Shown: piece by piece, positions 27,752 to 42,400 of the stretch
How positions within the stretch are numbered: position 1 is the stretch's first letter
Layout of the letters: the number at the start of each line of letters is the position of its first letter
Origin: Gigantopelta aegis
Taxonomy: Eukaryota; Mollusca; Gastropoda; Neomphalida; Peltospiridae
Assembly (NCBI RefSeq): GCF_016097555.1
Contig: NC_054702.1
Coordinates: forward strand, 91,974,523-92,038,522
DNA: 64,000 nucleotides
Direction: 5' to 3'
Position numbers and translations under genes: made by a program
Notes under the pieces: model-generated
Database searches by the model: none
What the model saw: the letters and a program-made list of their open reading frames with translations, nothing else
Told to the model about the DNA's origin: nothing

Positions 27752-30700
27752 CATGCATACATACATAGTACACGTCTAATTAAAGGGAGAACAAAATCTG
27801 TTTAAAATATTTGAAATAAATGCATTGATGTCAACCATGGTGTGAAATTGGATAACTATTTTTGCTATGTTATGGTAATACCTTCAAAGAAACCATATTT
27901 GGTCTTACACGGAAGTTGTAGTCAGGTTTTGCAATAAAAGAGTAAAACAGCAAACATAAAAAAATTACGTACGTTAAACATATGCAATTTTGTATGGGAA
28001 TATTTATCTGCTTCTGTTATTTTTTTATTTTATTTTTTATACATGTGCACTATACACTGAATGTAATATGGGCCGGAAGCCTCAAATACTTCGAATAAAA
28101 CGATTAATTGATATCTGTCCAGGAAAGTGGGTTAGTTGTTAGTGGTTAGTGAGAGAGAAGAGGGTGTAGTGGTCTTACACCTACCCTCTGAGTCATTAAA
28201 ACTCGCTCTGGGTGGGAGCCGGTACCGGGCTGCGAACCCTGTACCTACAAGCCATATATCAATTTCATTTCCATTATAGGTAGACGAGTTCGACGCGAGA
28301 TCCAGTCGCACCACAGACTACAGACACCGCTCCAAGTGGTTGGTAACGGCACCAAGGGCACTTAACTCTAACTCGAGACACGACCCATGGAAACTGGAAA
28401 ACCTTGCACTGCTTCAGGTTTTGCAACCAAAGGCTCGGGTACATAATTATATTATTATATTTCTAAAAAGTGAAATTCACGAATAGTGTATCATGATATA
28501 CCTAAACTTTTCATTTAACTACACCTGTATTTAAAACAAAACAAAACACGAACAAAAATTATGAATAATACAATGAACTTTTATTGTCATAATTGAAATC
28601 CGGAAGGTATTTCCGTTGTTCCTTTTATATTTGGTGAGCACGTGTTCACATTTGGAGACGCGCACGGTTGCGCGACCGTTACTAACACTTTCCGTCACGT
28701 TCACACTTGCGATATTCAGTTGCAACGTATTGCCTTTTAAATCCTTCAACACTTGACTAAAGTCTTTAGGTATCCATATTGGGGGGATACTGACGATTGT
28801 TCCCTTGTGGTACACGACCAGCTGTCATAAACTGTATTATACAACATCACGTGTTCTTAGACGTGTTTTCGGGAATAAGTAGCGTAACTGTCTCCAAAAT
28901 ATTTCTCCTCCTGCAGTTAGAATTTAAAATCTTCTTGATTGTCTAAATTAAAATGCACAGAAAATGAAGTCCATTTAACTAAACCAAAAATCTCCATTCT
29001 GGCCTTCAAAGTCCTTTTAGTTCTCGCTGGCTTCTATTCACACCCACGACCATCTTTGACAATTGGCCATTGGCTCGGTTCGATAACGGTGTAACAGGCT
29101 CGCTGAAGCTCTCCTGTTACACCGTTATCTAAACCTCGCCAAATAACCACGATATCAAAACGTAGTAAACTGATATTCTATATTATTATGTTTAGAATAC
29201 CAGTATATTTATATTCAATGTTTGTGGTCATCCCAATGTTTATAGTACTCTGAAGTAGAAATTGCCTCCCAATAATTTCGTACGTATAAAACAAGCTATT
29301 AAAACATTAGGACGACCAGGCATAGCAGTATATAGAATATACAGACACTGATATTTTCATATGTAAGTTTATTCGGGAAAGTCGAAAAATATTAACAATG
29401 GCGATAAACACAGTACAGTCGAGTTTCTCTTAAATCATATATTCAAGGACATAAATATTCCATTGGAAACATGCCAGATAATCCTGTTAAATACATCAAC
29501 TGTGGCGTCGTGGTTAAGCCATCGGACATAAGGCTGGTAGGTACAGGGTTTGCAGCCCGGTACTTTACGGCTACAACCCAGAGCGAGTTTAAACGACTCA
29601 ATGGCTAGGTGTAATGTCACTACACCCTCTTCTGTCTCACTAACCATTAACAATTAAGAACTAACCCACTTGCCAGACAGCCCAGATAGCTGAGGTGTGT
29701 GCCCAGGACAGAGTGCTTGAACCTTAATTGGATATAAGCACGAAACTAAGTTGAAATGAAATAAAAATGTTAAATACATTTCTATATCTTACGGGTTCCT
29801 GATGGAGTTTGGAAGCGATTTAATACCTTATGCTGGGTCAGACTACCAACTGCCAGAAGGAAGTTGGCCAACTGTACGCTGTCACAACTTCTACAACAGT
29901 CCAGTTGCCAGTCTGAGGATTCTTGCAACTCGATGCTCGTGCTATAACCCATTAGTTGGGAATTAGATAAATTACAACACAACCGTAACAGTTGACAGTC
30001 GGGACCTAGAATAAGAAAGTATTGCTAACAAGAGACCACTGTTTTGTTGAACCAGTCGACTTTAATATATTGGTGGACCAGTATTTTAATGTTATATAAT
30101 GCCTATTATGATAATTTCACTCCATTCAGTATGTTCTGGCTTCGTGCTTATAAAACTCTGCAGTTTGCAGACTTCACTTAAATTTATTTTTATGACGTTA
30201 CCATGGCAATAAGGTCTCCAGACTTAACATCTTGAGTGAACACGTAGTTTTATAAGCGCTGATCCAAGAATGATTGTCTAGTGTTATTATTGTTTTGACT
30301 AATCCTAAAGTAACGTTTGGCCATGTTACAATTTTGACTGCATACTTGAGTTATGTTTGACATAGTTCAGATGTTATTTTGAACGTAATGCTTTATTGGT
30401 CTTGATTATTACTTTCAGCAGCATTCAAGCATGATTAAACACTTACACATTATTATGTTTATTTCAGGTATATATTGATAAGGAAAATCTCAGCATCCAC
30501 ACGTTGATAAAACACCTCTTTGCATCTAAGCTTGAAAAGGTTCATTGCACAGCTATGTCATGTCTATCTGAGAACGAGATATTTCCAAATATCAAATACA
30601 AATTCAACGGCCGACATCTGCACGTGTTGACACAGGTAGAGTAGCAAATCCACTGCCTTCGCATAAACTCGTGCAGACGCCCACGTTTTACAGACACAAG

Positions 30701-33406
30701 TAATTAGAACATGCAGGGGCAGATCCGGGATTTTATAAAGAACTCCCAAAAGCAAGCAAGAGGTTTTGGGGGCGTGTTCCCAAGAAAACGTTGAATTAAA
30801 GATGCTTATAGACGCATTTTCATGGCATTTTACTGTTAATTATCGTGAATGATGAATGAAAAAGCCCACCCCCAAGGAATACAAAAGTGCGTGCACGGTG
30901 GAATCGGATGACATTTGTCAATTTTGTTTTGTTTTACGGATTACGTTTACGTCTGCGTATACGGATTACGGACAAATGTAGTCCGAAGGGACGTAGAAAG
31001 TGTGATTCTTTCCACATCCGAATAGCGTTATATACCCTATATATAGCTGGTATTCAAAACTTGTGGCACCACGTTTCAACCGTTTCTCAACTGAAATAGT
31101 GCAGCAAATGGACACACAAACCAAAAATGTATAACTTACCGTACTCACTAAATCCTGATTGAAGTACATTATTAACAAAATAAATCTTACAACGACAAAA
31201 TAAAAAATGTGCCCGCCATTTTAAATTTGCTAAATAGAGGGAAGCAACTCGCTCTGTATATTTAGAAAAGTATTGACTTAATGTGTGCCCTACCCTAGGA
31301 GAAATGTAATTTGCGCCTAAATACATTGACATATTTCACTGCTGCAAAAAGTGCTCATCTGTTCAGATGCAGCGGTTTAGTTATAATAAAAAGGTTACAT
31401 ACTAAATAATTAGCACAACAAATAATTGCTTAAAAATATATGTGTATACATTTAATTTATTCCAGCCAGCTGTCGACATATCTCACTAGTGGTCGATATT
31501 TTCGAATGTAACTGAATTATGGCTACGTATCTGTAAATAGGAAAAAAAGCCCCAACCTCTGAACTGTTTAGAAAATGACGTATGATAGTGAACGTTACCA
31601 ACTGAGAAACACGCACACCGTGTATGTTCGTGTCGCGCAAGCCATGCAATTCTGTCTTTAAAACTTAAATTTTCGTTTTAAGAATTTAAAATGGATGGTC
31701 CTGATCTAACTTGAAATTTAAAATGGCCGTTCGATTTTATTTTGACGTGATTAAAATGGAGAAGGGGGAGGGGGGTAGTTGTCCTACAGACAAAATACTA
31801 AAAATTATTAGAGGAAAAAATATCTTCCTTTTGAGGTTGAAGTACTTTTAAATCAGTCACTTATTTTTCGTTTACGTTTTGAATGAAGAGTTAAATAAAT
31901 GCACGATATCTTCGTCTATTTCAGAGTGGAATATTTTCTTACCAGACGCAACACGGCGACAATGTGACATATGAAGGCTTTGGTGTGGATATTCTACGTG
32001 CAGTTGCAAAACACCTCAATTTCAGGTTTCTGCTCAAATGTCTGTTTGCCTGTAACTAAGCCGCACAGCCTACGTCTTATTTAGCTGAGTATTAACTTAG
32101 TCTGTAGTAACTATTCAAGAAAATTATAAGTGTATACAAAAGTTGCTATGGGAATTAATGTAGATTATGTCAAAATTCATCTGAATCATGCAACTGAAAA
32201 TGTCACACATGCGCACGCACCTCTTGTTTAATAATCTTCAAGTTTATGCATATTATTTGCATATTTGTTTATATATGTTTTCGAATTTGTTGGTAGATCT
32301 GACGAAGAATGGTGTGAAATGAAGAATTATATTAGGCTAAGACCGCCAACTGCCAACTGCCAGCAGAAAGTTGGCCAACTCAGCTAATGGGTTATACGAC
32401 GAGAATCAAGTAAGAGCGCTCGGATTAGCAACTGAATAGTCGTAGGAGTCGTGACAGCAGAAAGTAGGCCAACTTTCTGCTGGCAGTTGGATGTCTGACC
32501 CTAGCATTATGAAGCATTATAAATAAAATAAGAACATAAACTATTATGATAAAGCATTGCCATAATGAAACTACACTAAATCGTATTTCAGCTACACTAT
32601 TTCTGAACCAGCAGACAGAGACTGGGGAGTGTTTATAAATGGATCCTGGACTGGGTTGGTAGGAGCTATGGCCAGAAGGGTAAGTCTCCGTTATTATGAA
32701 ACCTAATTTAAATCTATACTATGGAACACCTAATTAATGAACTACCGGTCTCCGTCCATCTGTTCCTATGTCCGTCCGTCTGTCTGTTTGTCCGCCTGTC
32801 TATCTGTCTGTTTGGCCATCTGCCCCACATGTAGTTTTCCAGATATTTGTTTTCGCAATGCCACAAGATACTGAACTGAAATTTTAGCCTTATCGTGTAC
32901 AGTTACAGATCACATTTTTGACGTTCATGGCGATNNNNNNNNNNNNNNNNNNNNNNNNNNNNNNNNNNNNNNNNNNNNNNNNNNNNNNNNNNNNNNNNNN
33001 NNNNNNNNNNNNNNNNNNNNNNNNNNNNNNNNNNNNNNNNNNNNNNNNNNNNNNNNNNNNNNNNNNNNNNNNNNNNNNNNNNNNNNNNNNNNNNNNNNNN
33101 NNNNNNNNNNNNNNNNNNNNNNNNNNNNNNNNNNACATACAGACACAGACACAAACACACGCACATACATACACGCGTACGCACACACGCGCGCACACAC
33201 AACACACATATATACACATAAACATACACACACATAGACACTTATACACAACACACATATACACACACATACACACATACCCCCACACACATACATACAC
33301 ACACACAACACACAGACATACACACACAACACACAGACATACACACACAACACACATATACACACATGCATACACACATACACATACACACAACACAAAC
33401 ATACAC

Positions 33407-33454
<48 letters not shown>

Positions 33455-36400
33455 ACACACACACCTACATACATACGTAGTACACGTCTAATTAAAGTGT
33501 AAACAAAATCTGTTTAAAATATGTAAAATAAATGCATTGATGTCAAGTAAAATTATTTCCATTTTAAAATGGTGCGAAATCGAATGAACATTTTTGCTAT
33601 ATTTTGGTAATACCTTTAAAGAAACCATATTTGGTCTTACACGGAAGTTGTAGTCAGATTTTTCAATAAAAAGAGTAAAACTAGCAAAAATAAGAAAATG
33701 ATGTACGTTGACACCGTTGCTAGATACACTGATCATATGCAATTTTGTATGAGGAATCTTCTGCTTTATATTTTTATACATGTGCACTATCCACTGGAAT
33801 GTAATGCATAGAGAATAATACATGAGTGGCCGTTAGATACCAATTATCTCACAACGAGTTGTTTTAAAATGTATCTAATGAGCGAAAGCGAGTTTGATGC
33901 GTTTTTAAACGAGTTGTGAGATACGTGGTATCTAACGGACACGCATGTATTATTCTGTTTCTTACATATCCTCAAAAACCAGTTTTTAAGCAAATTTTAA
34001 CATCTTTTTGACTAAATGTTAATTACAGCCATTGCACTTGTAGCTGACTTACGCGTCACAAACACATGGATGTTAGGTTAACTCCACGTCACAGTCTAAT
34101 CGATTTCCATCCTGTAGTTTTTCATTTGATGTATAGCATTGGTGACCTGGTCATCACCTAGGAGCAGCCAGTCGTATGTCTTGAAATTATTAACACACAT
34201 GCATGTATTAACAACCATGTGTAACCGAAAATAACGCATAGTGTTCTCACCAACGGGTGTGTAAGAAATTGAATGTAATATGGACCGGATGCCTAAAATA
34301 CTTTGAATAAAACGATTGATTGATCAAAAACACACGCCTGCTTAAGTTATTCCAATTTCTAATTGTTTATCCGAAATTAATATATTTCGATTTCGTCCTT
34401 AAACTGCCTAAAATTGGCCATGATTTCAACACTGACACATTTAATGAACGCAGATATGTTTCATTTCCATCATAAGTAGACGAATTCGACAGGAAATCAT
34501 TTCATTTCATTTTAATTTCGTGCTTATATCCAATTAAGGTTCAAGCACGCTCTCATGGGCACACACGTCAGCTATCTGGGCTGTCTGTTCAGAAAAGTGG
34601 GTTAGTTGTTAGTCATCAGTGGTTAGTGAGAAAGAAGAAGGTGTAGTGGTCTTACACTTACCCATTAAGTCGTTAAAACTCGCTCTGGGTGGTAGCCGGT
34701 ACCTAGCTACGAACACTGTACCTACCAGTCTTATATCAGTTTCATTTCCATTATAGGTAGATGAGTTCGACGCGAGATCCAATCGCACCACAGACTACAG
34801 ACACCGCTCCAAGTGGTTGGTAACGGCACCAAGGGGACATAACTCTAACTCGAGACACGTCACATGGAAACTAGAAAACCTTGCACTGCTTCAGGTTTTG
34901 CAACCAAAGGCTCGGGTACATAATTATATTATTATATTTGTAAAAAGTGAAATTCACGAATAGTGTACTTTAAGCTAGTTTTACAATGTGATCGAGTATT
35001 TTCCTTGGAACAGAGACTTGCCTATTGTGGCCGCATTTCATGTCATTAAAATATACCATCCTTTGTCTTCTACCATTGCCACCTGCTTCTGACTATTAGT
35101 CTTTTTATCGACTACTTTGATATATTAAATATTATCATGTTTAGAATATCAGTATCCTTATATTCAATGTCTGTGGCCATCCTAATCATTCTTTGTAAAT
35201 AAAATATTTCCTTACTTCCATCCTAATATTTATAGTAGTCTGAAGTAGAAATTGCCTCCCAATAATTTCGTACGTACACAATAGCTATTAAAACATTAGG
35301 TATACCAGTATATAAAATACCTTAACAATGGCGACAAAGACAGTCGCTCGAGTGTCTCTTAAATCATATATTCAAGGACATAAATATTCCATTGGAAACA
35401 TGCCAGATAATCCTGTTAAACACATCACCTGTGGCGTCGTGGTTAAGCTATCGGACATAAGACTGGTAGGTACAGGGTTCGCAGCCCGGTACGGTACGGC
35501 TACCACCCAGAGCGAGTTTTAACGACTGAGTGGGTAGGTGTAAGTCCACTACACCCTCTTCTCTCTCACTGTCCACTAACAAATAAGGACTAACCCACTG
35601 TCCTAGACAGACAGCCCAGATAGCTGAGGTGTGTGCCCAGGACTGCGTGCTTGGACCTTAATTGGATATAAGCACGAAAATAAGTTGTTATGAAATAAAA
35701 ATGTTAAATACATTTCTATATCTTATGGGCTCCTGGTGGAGTTTGGAAGCAATTTAATACCTTATGCTAAATCAGACTACCAACTGCCAGAAGGAAGTTG
35801 TCCAGGAAGTTGGCCAACTTTATGCTATCACGACTTCTACGACTGTCCAGTGCAACTCGATGGTCGTGGTATAACCGATTAGTTGGAAGTCTGATAAATT
35901 ACCACGCAACCGTCGAATTGGCCAACTTAGTCATAACAGTTGACAGTCTGAACCTAGAATAAGAAAATATTGCTAACAAGAGACCACTGTTTTGTTGAAA
36001 CAGTCGACATTACTATATTGGTGGACCAGTATTTTAATATTATATAATGCCTATTATATGATACTTTCAGTCCATTCAGTATGTTCTGGCTTCGTGCTTA
36101 TAAAATTCTGCAGTTTGCAGACTTCACTTACATTTATTTTCATGACGGTGCCATGGCAGTAAAGTCTCCAGACTTAACATCTTGAGTGAACACGTAGTTT
36201 TATAAATGCGATTCAAGAATGATTGTCTAGCGTCATTATTGTTTTGACTAATCCTAAAATAAAGTTTTGCCGTGTTACAATTATGACTGCATACTTGAGT
36301 TATCTTTGGCATCATTACTCGTTCAGATGTTATTTTGAACATAATGTTTTATTGGTCTTGATTATTAGTTTCAGCAGCATTTAAGCACTATTAAACACTC

Positions 36401-39400
36401 ACACATTATAATGTCTATTTCAGGTATATATTGATAAGGAAAGTCTCAACATCCACAGATTGATAACACACCTCTCTGGATCTAAGTTTGAAAAGGTCCA
36501 CTGCACAACTATGTCATGTCTATCCGAGAACGAGATATTTCCAAATATCAAATACAAATTCAACGGCCGACATCTGCACGTGTTGACACAGGTAGAGTGG
36601 CAATTCCATTGCCTCTGCACAGCCTCGTGCAGACGCCCACATTTTACAGACACAAGTAATTAGAACATGCAGGGGCAGATCCGGTATTTTATAAAGGAGG
36701 GGTCACAAAGGTCAATGAGCCCAACTCCCAAAAGGAAGCAAAGGGTTTTGGGGGCGTGTTCCCAAGAAAACATTGAATTAAAGGTGCTTAGAGACGCATT
36801 TGCACGGCATTTTAGTGTTAATTATCGTGAATGAAGAAATAAAAAGACCCCCCCCCCCCCCCCCCCCCCTCCCAAGGCATACAAAAGTGCGTGCACGATG
36901 GAATCAAATTACATTTGTCAATTTGTTTTTACCAGCCTCGGTGGTGTCGTGGTTAAGCCATCGGACATAAGGGTGGTAGGTACAAGGTTCGCAGCCCGGT
37001 ACCATCTCCCACCCAGACTGAGTTTTAACGTCTCAGTGGGTAGGTGTAAGGCCACTACACTCTCTTCTTTCTCGCTAACCACTAACCATTAACAACTAAC
37101 CCACTGTCCTGGACAGACATCACAGATAGCTGAGGTGTGTGCCCAATACAGCGTGCTTGAACCGTAACTGGATATAAGTACGAAAATAAGTTCAAATTAA
37201 AGATTGCGTTTTGTTTTCTTTTACGTATTATGTTTACGTCTACGCATACGGGTTACGGACAAATTAAGTTGCGCCTAAATACATTGACATTTCACTGCTG
37301 CAAAAGTGCAGATGCAGTGGTGTAGTTGTAATCAAAAGATTACGTACTAAATAATCAGCCAAACAAAATATTTATTAAAAATATATGTGTATACATTTAA
37401 TTTATTCCAGCAAGCTGTCGTCATATCTCACTAGTGGTCGATATTTTAGAATGTAACTGAATTATGGCTACGAAAAAGCAACCTCTGAACTGTTTAGAAA
37501 ACCACGTATGGTACTGAACGTTACCTAATGAGGAACGTGCACACCATGTATGTTCGTGTCGCGCAAGTCGTGCAATTCTGTCTTTAGAACTTGAAATTTA
37601 AAATGGCCGTTCTATTTTTTTTGACGTGATTAAAATGGAGAAGGGGGGGGGGGGGGGGGTAGCTGTCCTACAGTCAAAATACTAAAAATTATTAGAGGAA
37701 ACAATATCTTCCTTTTGAGGATGAAGTATTTTTAAATCAGTCACTTATTTTTCTTTTACGTTTTGAATGAAGGGTTAAATAAATGCACTATATCATCGTC
37801 TATTTCAGAATGGAATATTTTCTTACCAGACGCAACACGGCGATAATGTGACATATGAAGGCTTTGGTGTGGATATTCTACGTGCAGTTGCAAAACACCT
37901 CAATTTCAGGTTTCTGCTCAAATGTCTGTTTGCCTGTACCTAAGCCGACAACCTACGTCTTATTTAGCTGAGTATTAACTTAGTTCATTGTAACTATTCA
38001 AGAAAATTATAAGTGTATACAAAAGTTGCTATGGGAATTAATGTAGAATATGTCAAAATTTAACTGAAAATGTCACACGTGCGAACGCACCTCTTGTTTA
38101 ATAATCTTCAAGTTTATGCATATTATTTGCATGACATTTGTTTATAATGTTTTCGAATTTGTTGGTACATCTGACGAAGCATGTTGTGAAATGAAGAATT
38201 ATATTAGGCTAAGACCGCCAACTGCCAACTGCCAGCAGAAAGTTGGCCAACTCAGCTAATGAGTTATACGACGAGAATCAAGTAAGAGCGCTTGGATTAG
38301 CAACTGGACAGTCGTGACAGCAGAACGTAGGCCAACTTTCTGCTGACATTTGGATGTCTGAGCCTAGCACTATGAAGCATTATAAATCAAATAAGAACAT
38401 AAAATATTATGATAAAGTATTGCTATAATTCAACTATACTAAATCGTATTTCAGCTACACTATTTCTGAACCAGCAGACAGAAACTGGGGAGTGTTTATA
38501 AATGGATCCTGGACTGGGTTGGTAGGAGCTATGGCCAGAAGGGTAAGTCTCCGTTATTATGTAACCTAATTTAAATCTGTACTATGGAACACCTAATAAT
38601 GAACTACCGGTCTCCGTCCATCTGTTCCTCTGTTCGTCCGTCTGTCTGTCTGTTTGTCCGCCTGCCAACCTATCTGTCTGTTTGGCCATCTGCCCCACAT
38701 ATAGTTTTCCAGATATTTGTTTTCGCAATGCCACAAGATAATGAAGTGAAATTTTAGCCTTATCATCTCCAGTTACAGATCACGTTTGACGTTCATGGCG
38801 ATCTAACCATTTTGACACAGTGATGGCCCGTAAATTTAGCAAACAGAAATATATGTTGGACCCGGTATTGGACATATATTGCTTCAGAAGTGCTCTCAAA
38901 CGGCTTGTTTAACGATCAGCGCCTTTCATCAAGACTGCATAGCTGAAGATGCCACTTTTGGAGGAGGTATTACTAAGAATACCTAATTGTATTCGGAGTT
39001 GGGAAAATAGATTGTCATTGGGACACACAACCAATAACCCTAATACATCGGCTACCAAAAGTAAAATAGAAATGTGTCTGCTATAATTAATTAAAGGATT
39101 TTGTAGGAGATATAGCTGGCACTATAATTTGCGATATCTCCTGAGATATTCTCCGCAGGAGATATCGCTTCTTAAAATATTGACTGGTCAAATTTTAAAC
39201 ACAAGACAATAGTTTGCTACGTCACTGTTTGTTTCAGCACTATACTTGTCATTAGTGACGTCACGCCACTGCCGTTCTGCTAGTTAACGAGTCTACCGCT
39301 AATGACTGTAAAAACATGGGTGATGGGTCACCTTATGGAAATTTGAGAATGCGCTCATGACAGGCGTAGAATGGAAACTCAGTCTACACACTACACAGTA

Positions 39401-42400
39401 TGCATGCCTGATAAGGATCCACCAAATCCTACTAGTTATCGCCCTATTGTTTTGACGAGTTGCATTTGTAAAATCATACCGGCCTCGGTGGCGTCGTGGC
39501 AGGTCATCGGTCTACAGGCTGGTAGGTACTGGGTTCGGATCCCAGTCGAGGCATGGGATTTTTAATCCAGATACCGACTCCAAACCCTGAGTGAGTGCTC
39601 CGCAAGGCTCAATGGGTAGGTGTAAACCACTTGCACCGACCAGTGATCCATAACTGGTTCAACAAAGGCCATGGTTTGTGCTATCCTGTCTGTGGGAAGC
39701 GCAAATAAAAGATCCCTTGCTGCTAATCGGAAGAGTAGCCCATGTAGTGGCGACAGCGGGTTTCCTCTCAAAATCTGTGTGGTCCTTAACCATATGTCTG
39801 ACGCCATATAACCGTAAATAAAATGTGTTGAGTGCGTCGTTAAATAAAACATTTCTTTCTTTCTTTGTAAAATCATGGAACAAATGATCAATATTGTCTG
39901 GTATCGTGAATCTCACAAATTGTTTACTAATGTGCAATGTGGATTCAGATCTAGATGTAGCACGGTTGATCATCTTGTTCGATTTGAAACCATTTGCAGG
40001 TAAGCTTTTATCCATAATCAACACTTGATATCAGTCGTTTTTTATTTAGAATAAGCTTACGGTACCACGTTGAAGTATGAGATTTTAAAATACCTGCATG
40101 GCATGGGCCTAAGAGGTCAACTTCTTGTTTTTACTTTTGTCTGTTTTTACTTCTTAGTTTTTAAAAGATAGATGTTTTTGGGTAGGGTCGAGTTTTGTCT
40201 GGCATTCACCCACAGGGTATGGGTGTACCTCAAGGAGGTATCCTGTCTGTAACTTTATTTTATTTGAACATTAACATCATCTCCCAGTGTTTAAAACCTG
40301 GTGTTGATTGCTCCTTTTCAGATTTGCTACAGATAGTCCAATATGAGTATCATTGAACGTTGAATATCATTGAATAAACATCAACAATGGGCAACTGACA
40401 AAGGCTTTAGGTTCAGAAAGCCAAAGACTATCTGTATGCATATCTGGCAGAAAAATATCTCTACGTAGACCCACAGTAGTTTCTGGACAAACATCCGATT
40501 CCAGTTATGGAGGAGAGCAAATTTCAAGGGGTTATATTTGACAGGAAACTTTCTTTTGTGCCCCATCTAAAATATGTTAAAAGAAAGGCTTAAACATTCT
40601 CAATATTTTAAAACTTATTGGTAATGCAGAATGGGGATCAGACCGAAAGTTATGCTCTGTCTATATAGATCTTTAGTTATATCAAAACTTCACTATGGAT
40701 GCACTGTGTATGGGTCGGCACGCAAGTCGTACTTGCAGATGTTAGATCTATACACAACCAGGGGCTTAGGCTTTGTATTGGTGCATTTAGAATATATTTT
40801 GTAGAGAGCTTGTACGTCGATGCAAACTAAGCTAGTTAGGGTGCTAGACATGTAAAGCTTTCTCTGCAATATGCCATCAAGATTAAATAAATCCCGAAAC
40901 ATCTAACACATATTGCAGCGTTTGATAACAAATATATGAAATTATTTACATGTGGTTTCCAACATTGATTTAACACACACTTTGGAAACTCCTTCATAAT
41001 TTGTTTAACCTCCTTAGTGTATCAAACAACCTTGATGTATCAAACTAGTTAAAATTGTATTTGACTCTTGTGCATCTGGAGAAAAGTCGTACGGATGATG
41101 TTGTATAAAAACAATATTTCATGGACATTTAAGACCGATACCGTGATTATATTCCTTTTCATACACACGGGTTACAAGATGGGAATTATGTGGCTTGTGC
41201 TACCATTTTTCCATTGGACACAATAATTTCCACTCGTAGCCAGAGCTCCACAATTGGTATATAAAGGCCGTAGTATATACTATCCTGTCTGTGGGATAGT
41301 GCATATAAAAGATCCCTTGCTGCTAATCGAAAAGCGTAGCCCATGAAGTGGTGACAGAGGGTTTTCTCTCTCAATATATATGTGGTTCTTAACCATATGG
41401 CTGACACTATATAACCGTAAATAAAATGTGTCGAGTGCGTCGTTAAATAGAATATTTTGAATGATTTCCATGAAACTGCCCGATTCAGCATTAGTCTTTT
41501 GTGCTGAAGTTTGGCAGTCATTAAAGCCTTGGAAGAAATAAAAGATTCTATTACATACAAGTTTATAATTTTCACAGATTCACTTTCGTGTGATCAAGCT
41601 TTACGAAACATGGAGATGGAACACGCCTTAGTTGGGATAGTGATACGAAAATGTACTTTTTATCCATTGTCAATAAGGACATTGTATTTTGTTGCATGCC
41701 CAGTCATGTTAGCATCAGGGGTAATGGAAAGTCAGATTCAGCTGACAAGTCTACTTTGGATTTACCTCATGACAGGGTTGGTGTACCGTTTACTGATTTT
41801 AAACAAAATATTAATTTATCTTTTCAATTTGGCAAGATGATCGGTACGGTGCAGTTCCGAACATACTTCATTCAATCAATCAAACCAGTCCTGGAAAGTG
41901 GCAGTCCTCGTATAAGTGGGTGGGTGGGATGCAGAAAGGAAAGGGAATAGTGTTTTGTCGTGCTCGTATTGGTCATACATACTCGACTCATTCATTTATT
42001 CTGAAGAAGGATCCTCTGCCTTAGTGTGAACACGGCCAGTGAACACTGACGGTGCATCACATTTTAAGCAAACTGGGAAAGTTATATTTGGAAGAAGAAA
42101 TGTGATGGAATCATTTCAATTCCATCCTGAACTGTTGTTCAAATATCTTCGTGATACTAAATTTTATTCTAAATTTTAATTTTACCTATCTGTGATAATT
42201 GAATTTTTGCTCATTGATTAATTCTATATTTCAACTAGTGGGGGAAAAAGAGGAAAGAACGAGGAACTGGAAACTGACCTACGAGGCAGACTCTTAATTT
42301 ATATTTCAGGAAGCCGACCTCACAATAGGGGACCTAACAGTCCATGAAGACCGCAGCGAAGTGATGCACTTTCTTCATCCTGCAGTACACACGACGAACA

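Larger units (their letters stand above)
27250..32934. repeat. ~5.7 kb duplicated unit 1
   Basis: Collinear with 33,135-38,805, including CA microsatellite, SINEs, MITEs and three receptor exons. It ends directly at the N gap, in the sequence gttcatggcgat, which reappears at 38,800 in unit 2. Unit 1 lacks the 465-bp element and the SINE that unit 2 carries. It has its own sequence at 28,490-29,170 in place of 34,970-35,125. Confidence 0.9.
33135..38805. repeat. ~5.7 kb duplicated unit 2
   Basis: Collinear with unit 1 (27,250-32,934), with differences of several percent in introns. It carries two insertions that unit 1 lacks: a 465-bp element at 33,806 and a SINE at 36,932. Confidence 0.9.
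39371..42190 (+). mobile_element. 5'-truncated RNase H-bearing LINE with SINE insertions
   Basis: RT pieces [14 protein letters not shown] and [18 protein letters not shown] flank a SINE. Then follow [31 protein letters not shown], RNase H pieces ([36 protein letters not shown]), a CEH...TLTVHHIL zinc-type end and [17 protein letters not shown]. The group resembles the LINE at 16,960-22,711. No endonuclease is present, so the copy is truncated at its 5' side, and many stops and shifts break it. It lies in the receptor intron, same strand as the gene. Confidence 0.8.

Noticed and set aside
27210-27762. Long Cys/Val-rich and Thr/His-rich frames
   Set aside because: They are translations of a CA/GT microsatellite in all frames; same for 32,890-33,502 and 62,310-62,667.
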